Of a DNA stretch of 64,000 bases, positions 58,971 through 64,000 are shown one piece after another (position 1 is the first letter of the stretch; every line of letters begins with the position of its first letter). The notes under the pieces are model-generated. The model had not been told where the DNA came from. It saw nothing but the letters and a program-made list of their open reading frames with translations, and ran no database searches. The DNA comes from Datura wrightii (Eukaryota > Streptophyta > Magnoliopsida > Solanales > Solanaceae). Position numbers and translations under genes: made by a program. The stretch covers positions 148,378,501-148,442,500 of the forward strand of contig JASDFA010000016.1 of the NCBI GenBank assembly GCA_035772735.1, in the 5' to 3' direction.

Positions 58971-59573
58971 AACCGCCTTTTGTAAGTGGCTCCGACATAT
59001 TATCTTTTGACTTTACATAGTCAGACCTTGAGTAAGTGGACCCGACATATTATATTTTGACTTTACATAATCAATTGTTATAATTCTACTAAAGAGTAAC
59101 AATCTAACAGTATTATGACTTTGTCCTATGTGATGAGACTTTTCGTTATACATAACACTTTCAGCCCTTCCTACTGCAGCTTAACTATCATAATGTATGC
59201 ATATAAGAGACACTAGTTTAGACCAAAATGGAATGTCTTCTAGAAAATTTATAGCCATTTTGCTTCTTCACCGGCTTTGTCCAAAGCTATAAATTCAGAT
59301 TCTATTGTAGAGCGAGTGATGCATGTCTATTTAGATGACTTTGAAGACATCACTTCTCCAAAAATGATAAAAATATATCTTCTGGTGGATTTCACTTCAG
59401 ATGATCTACTGATCTAATTTGCATAACTATATCCATCAATTGCTATAGAATATTTATTATAGTGCAAAGCATAGTCTTGAGTGTATTTTAGACATCCCAA
59501 CGCCTGTTTCGTTATCATCTAATGAGTTTGATCTGTATTACTTGTGTATCGACTCAATTTACTTATTGCACAA
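58970..59573 (-). pseudogene. Ty1/copia RNase H end of pol
   Basis: On minus: GYSYAN then a stop, where copia has GYSDANW, so a catalytic Asp is lost. Then SSEVKSTRRYIFIIFG, KSSK with TCITRSTIESEFIALDKAGE, AKWL, and after shifts SHRTKS-like and VKSKDNMSEPLTKG. This is the usual order of the copia pol end. RT would lie on the far side of element E. Confidence 0.75.
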
Positions 59574-62249
59574 TGTCATGACCCGAGTCCACATCCTAGT
59601 CATAACACGGGACAAGGAACCCCAAAAGGCTCCAAGTCGACCCATGGCATAACCATAGCATAACACTTAACATAAGAGACGACTAACAACATGAATAAGC
59701 GGAAGCAAATAACATGAATCCAATAGAACCATAAGAGCAGTTTAGTAACACCTAAATACAACGCTGAATCTATCTAAACAAGTCTGAAAGACTTCTACTA
59801 AACTAATGAGTTGCTGGGACAAGCCCCCAGCTAACTCCTAAAATCTGAAAACTGAATCATAAGAAAATATGAACATAAATCATGTCCTCAGAAGATGAGG
59901 CCTCACCAGTAGTAGCTGAGAGAGGGCGGAGCGCATCTAACCATGAGGCTGAGCCTGATGACCTGAATCTATATCATGAAATGATATAGCAGAAGAAAGC
60001 GTGCGGTCGGTACTGGGAATGTACTAAGCGTGCGGGATAACATAAATAATTAAATAATAATTATACGATAAGGAATTAATCAAATACATCAACATACTGA
60101 TTCAACAACGCCACTACCCTCTTACGATTTATATACACATATATACATACATGAAACTTTCTCTTTGGATCTCATTTTATGCAACATCATCGAACTCATT
60201 CATAAGGGACATTTTGAACATTTAATAAATGCCAAAATTTGAATTTAGAATCACACCTTGAACTGGATCACTACTGATAAGTGAGACTGATTTCCATTAC
60301 CTTAAGTCTATCATAAACTTGAAGTCTGGACATTCAGGACTGATTCATGCTAATAACATTATTAAGAGAGCCATCCTCTACTATGGGAAGTCCCAACTGA
60401 GCTAAGGAACCACTGACTGATCAAGGACTCAACGAACAAGGGTTCCGACTGAGTAAGAAAACATTCTTTACTAATGAGAGTCTCAACTAACTAGGGAAAC
60501 ATTCTCGGCTAGTGAGAGTCCAGACTGATTAGGGAAACATTCTCACTAATGAGAATCCCGGCTGACTAGGGAAATATTTTTGCTAATGAGAATCCCGACT
60601 GACTAGGGAAACATTCTCGCTAATGAGAATCCCGACTGACTAACGCCAATCTAAATAGCAACAACTAATCAAAGACAGGGACATTAACTGATTTTCGTCA
60701 TACAACATTCTTGTCGACAGGGTAGGACTACATTCTAAGAACAACAAGCCCAACAGTTGCAATATCATACTCATACTTTATCATCATAATTTACCTCTTC
60801 ATAAAGTCAAATGAACAATTTCTTTAGGAATCTTACACTAACGAGCATTCTATAAGTTCACATTATGCATTATACTTTCACAATATCACGAAATTCCGAG
60901 TTCATCTCATTCATCATGTAGCACACGGTCCTGCATGGTTTGTAGGTCCAATTCATACCTTACCAAAGATGCATGGCTTCATTTATTTAGATATATGAAC
61001 AACCCATACATTCAACTTATACTTCACCATTTACAACTTAAATCATGGGAGGAGCACATATATTCATTTCATGAGACTCGTTTCATAATTTACTACAATT
61101 AATGAGAGAGATGCAATAATTAGGCTATTATCATAGATTCACATTATACTCAGTCAATTTCATTGAAAACATAGTGATAATATGTAATCTATTTCCAATT
61201 ATTCACGCCCATAAACTCCAACTTATCTCAACATAATTATCAATGGCATAATTGGGTTATTTTGGATAATCATACAATATTCACACCATTTAATCATGTT
61301 CATGAATTATTACGATAATTATGCGAACAATAATGAAGTCTCATTCAATAGTCAAGCCAATTTATGAAGAATATTTCAGGCCCATGCATTTCTATCATCT
61401 AATCCACCATTTAAGGTAACCCAATAATTTATATCCCAAACAATTTCACAATTATAGCAGATTTTAGTAGTTAAGAAGAATATAAAGAATTCACCCATCA
61501 CATAAATCGTAGCTCATGCTTTACTAGATTAATTTAAAATTGATTTTTAATAAAACATTTTGGGGAACAAGGATGAAAGAGTATCCTTAATGAAAACCCG
61601 CATATCTGGTAGAAGAAACCCCTACTCGAAATTGCATCTTGAAGCTTTAGAAGAAAAACTTGGGGAACCTTGATATTGAGAGGAGAAGGAGGAGAGTTGA
61701 GAGAATGAGGGTTTAGGCATGTAAACCCTTAAAAACATTCTAAATAAGACTCAAAACGACGTCACTTTAAAAGCTAAAAGCCTAGAATTTTACCATACTA
61801 CCCCTGAGAAAAATTCGAAAAATAGCCCTATCTGGAATCACGACTCACATGATGAGTCGTCGTCCACTCAACGACTCGTCGTCAGACCCGTTAGGTACAC
61901 TGGACGTACCTAAAGACCACAGCTTCTCCCATCTAACGATCAACATGATGAGTCGTTTCCACACCTAACGACTCGTCACCTCCTTCCGTCAACCATTCTG
62001 TTTAAAAGTTAACCCAAGGTCCCTATCCTCCACCCAACGACTAACCTAATGAGTCATTGCCAGGAAAGACGATTTGTTAGGTCGTCTGTGGCCACTGGGC
62101 TTGCCATTCCTTTCTTACAGTTCATCACAGGTCAGGCCACGACCCGTTAGGTCTCCCAACGAGTCGTTCCCTGACTCATTCTGAGGCACTTTTCTGCTGA
62201 GCTTCACTTAACTCTGGGGTCTGATCTCAAGGACTTTCGGGGTGTTACA
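59574..62249 (-). repeat. E 3' LTR
   Basis: 2.68 kb, TGTAACACCCCGAAAG on minus to GGGTCATGACA. It is related to S1 and F. A word block with ACGACTCGT (61871 and 61968) and ATGATGAGTCGT is at 61835-62170. A minisatellite is at 60425-60645. Confidence 0.85.
60425..60645 (-). repeat. Minisatellite in E LTR
   Basis: About five to six units of about 37-45 bp, for example GACTGACTAGGGAAACATTC then CTAATGAGAATCCC (plus strand). The last units are nearly identical. Confidence 0.75.
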
Positions 62250-62263
62250 ATATCTCCCCTTTG
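62250..62263 (-). other. E polypurine tract
   Basis: On minus, CAAAGGGGAGATAT directly before TGTAACACCCC. Confidence 0.75.
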
Positions 62264-63320
62264 GAAACATTCATTTTTGAATGTTGGCTGAACATACAGA
62301 AATGATAGAGACAAAACTGAAATTCCAATATTAATCAATTAAAGCTAACACCAACAGAGTATATGACTCTGGGCCAACCTTATACACCAAAACTGAATAT
62401 CCACATCGAACATGCATACCATGGAACATGATAAACCGAAGGACATGAAACCGCCATAGAACTAGGCAAAACACTGAAAAGGATTTCTTCCCCTTTATCT
62501 GGCACTGAACTGGTATGAACTAAACCTTCATTCTCAAATCGCTTCTCGATACTAAGCTAGATTCACCATATCTAATCTAATTGAGGGTAAGGATTCATGA
62601 GCACGAGTCATTCCTGTCATCTAAAATTGAGCACATACATGGGATAGTCTATCCTACTGAACTTACTAAGCAACTTCTATAGATTGAGTTTGAGCTGACT
62701 ACATCGGAAAAATATGAATTAACACATATAACTGATTCATATGATGAAAATGAGCATATAGGACTCATAGAGCAAAACTGGCATCACTGTCTGAAGCGGT
62801 TACCTCTAAACCTCAGATTTGCACACAGGATTAGACACCATTTTAACTTCAACTGAAACACGAGGGAAATTGTCTGAACCTCGAAGAGATCGACATACTG
62901 CAACTGCTAAGGCTGAAACATCTTTATGAGCATTCTCAAGGTTCGACTTACTTAACATACACACTATCTACCCCTTAGCTTAAAGTCATCATTCTAAGGC
63001 TCCCAAATCTTCTTCGGGTCAGGCTAAATTACTAACTCTTATCTCCTCTTTCACTTCTAACCTTCACTGCAAGCCTTACACTAACAACTACTTACATTAC
63101 ACATCAACAACCTCTTTCCACAATCACAATGGAGTTTCTTATTCAATATAGAGGTTGAAAACATATAAGGGTATCAAAAGATTCACAACATACCTGGGGC
63201 AGCGGCGCCTTGCCCTTGTCGCCCTTGTCTTGATGCGCTGCTACTGCATAAGAGTAGTCTTGACGATGTCCACCTCCTGGGTTAGAGGATGCACCCTACT
63301 GAAAGGGGTGGGCTATCGGA
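62264..63320 (-). other. E noncoding stretch where pol is expected
   Basis: No protease, RT or integrase motif in any frame by eye. I see no gene. Confidence 0.55.
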
Positions 63321-63329
63321 GTGCTGAAG

Positions 63330-64000
63330 AGGTGGCCGAAAATCTACTCTCGCCTCGCTTGGCTGCTACGCCATCTCGGTGCTTATGGCCTACCTTGCCG
63401 CACAAAACAAACATCCAAGCCGGCCATGCATACTCCCAAATGGTGCTTCCCACAACTCATACACAATGGGTACGTAATCTCTCTTACTCTGGGCTTATAT
63501 AGTATGCTGGCTGTCGAAGGTGCTGGGGCTGATGGTTTCTGCTAGTAATGTGAGCGGTGTCCGCCACTCGACCTCTGCTGGGAGGTCCCTAGGTCTCCAG
63601 TCCTAGCCCTCTTGGTCTCCCTCTCTCTTTCGTTCACCTGTTCTGCTTCCATCTGTTGAGAAAATATCACCAAGCACGGGAAGTCTATGTCCCTATGTAA
63701 CATGGCAGTCCTGAACTCTTTAACTAAGGAGTCTGACACTCCATTCACGAACCTGCTCACCCGGGCCCATTAGTCGGCTACCATTTCTGGTGCATACTTG
63801 GATAATCGAGTAAATTCCAACGCGTACTCCTGAACAGTCATATCATTCTATTTCAAGTTAATGAACTCTGCCACCTTTGCCTCCCTCAACCCTCGAGGGA
63901 AAAACCTGTCCAAGAATGCTATCATAAATTCATCCTAACCTACGAGACCTGCTCTAACTCCTCGACTGTCCCTCCACTGACAATACCAGATATAGGAAAC
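63330..64000 (-). pseudogene. E gag, degenerate
   Basis: On minus: FLDRFFPRGLREAKVAEFIN, then VQEYALEFTRLSKYAPEMVA, a stop, then RFVNGVSDSLVKEFRTAMLH and IFSQQMEAEQVNERERETKR (open 63760-63542). Next come PLCMSCGKHHLGVCMAG and a broken knuckle in which CFVRQGRP replaces the usual CF.CG. It matches gag of F in order and style. The N-terminus is outside the window. Confidence 0.75.

Larger units (their letters stand above)
59574..64000 (-). mobile_element. Element E: chromovirus with gag but no pol, partial
   Basis: 3' LTR, polypurine tract and gag with a degenerate zinc knuckle. Between gag (ends about 63330) and the polypurine tract (62262) there are only about 1.07 kb of noncoding DNA, so protease, RT and integrase are absent. 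The 5' LTR lies beyond the window. It was inserted in copia pol. Confidence 0.75.

Noticed and set aside
1..64000. tRNA, rRNA or snRNA genes
   Set aside because: tRNA-like matches are only primer binding sites; no cloverleaf or rRNA core was seen.

Overview
This window is plant nuclear DNA made almost entirely of nested, decayed retrotransposons. I found no host protein-coding gene, tRNA, rRNA or CRISPR array. Plant origin follows from the element types: Ty3/gypsy chromoviruses with iMet-type primer sites, Athila-like elements with a tRNA-Asp-type primer site, a plant L1-type LINE with RNase H, and Ty1/copia. Many polyprotein stretches resemble, from memory, repeats annotated in Solanaceae, so Solanum or a relative is the best guess, as inference only. 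The nesting suggests repeat-rich, perhaps pericentromeric, DNA.

Layout. (1) 1-3487, minus strand: truncated chromovirus F (gag, protease, part of RT, partial 5' LTR). (2) 3488-10439, minus: element A, Athila-like, with gag and protease but no RT or integrase, and an extra ORF of the 'putative plant transposon protein' type (called TP32 here). (3) 10440-19067, plus: element D, a 5'-truncated relative of A, interrupted by solo LTR S1 (11302-13882). (4) 19216-24554: solo LTR S2, itself holding solo LTR S3 (22079-24511). (5) About 24555-24990: scraps of two further LTR elements. (6) About 25000-37296, plus: a LINE split by element C (28325-34847), which has two LTRs, the TP32 ORF and a CATAC target duplication. 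(7) 37360-46555, plus: chromovirus G with both LTRs, gag, protease, RT, RNase H, integrase and a chromodomain-like tail, with many stops. (8) 46557-47642 and 58278-59573, minus: a Ty1/copia remnant split by element B (47643-58277, minus), the best-preserved member of the A/B/C/D group. (9) 59574-64000, minus: chromovirus E, with a 3' LTR and gag but no pol, running off the window.

The most interesting content is the A/B/C/D group. A and B share a layout that looks original rather than broken: LTR, tRNA-Asp-type primer site, gag, protease, a spacer of about 1.7 kb with no pol, then the TP32 ORF. The spacer holds what looks like a separate transcription unit: TATA box, short leader, intron with GT and AG ends and a branch-point-like CTAAC, then the ORF start. 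Downstream of the ORF, B, C and D each carry a noncoding segment of about 1.9 kb with the same blocks in the same order. It is bounded by one polypurine tract just after the ORF and another at the 3' LTR. Each LTR family also has its own short palindromic 'word' near its U3 start, usually upstream of the TATA box. In A, B and D the same word recurs in the spacer before the ORF. Some words are shared between Athila-like and chromovirus LTRs.

All copies here are dead or decayed. Every comparison was made by eye, so identities and junctions are approximate.
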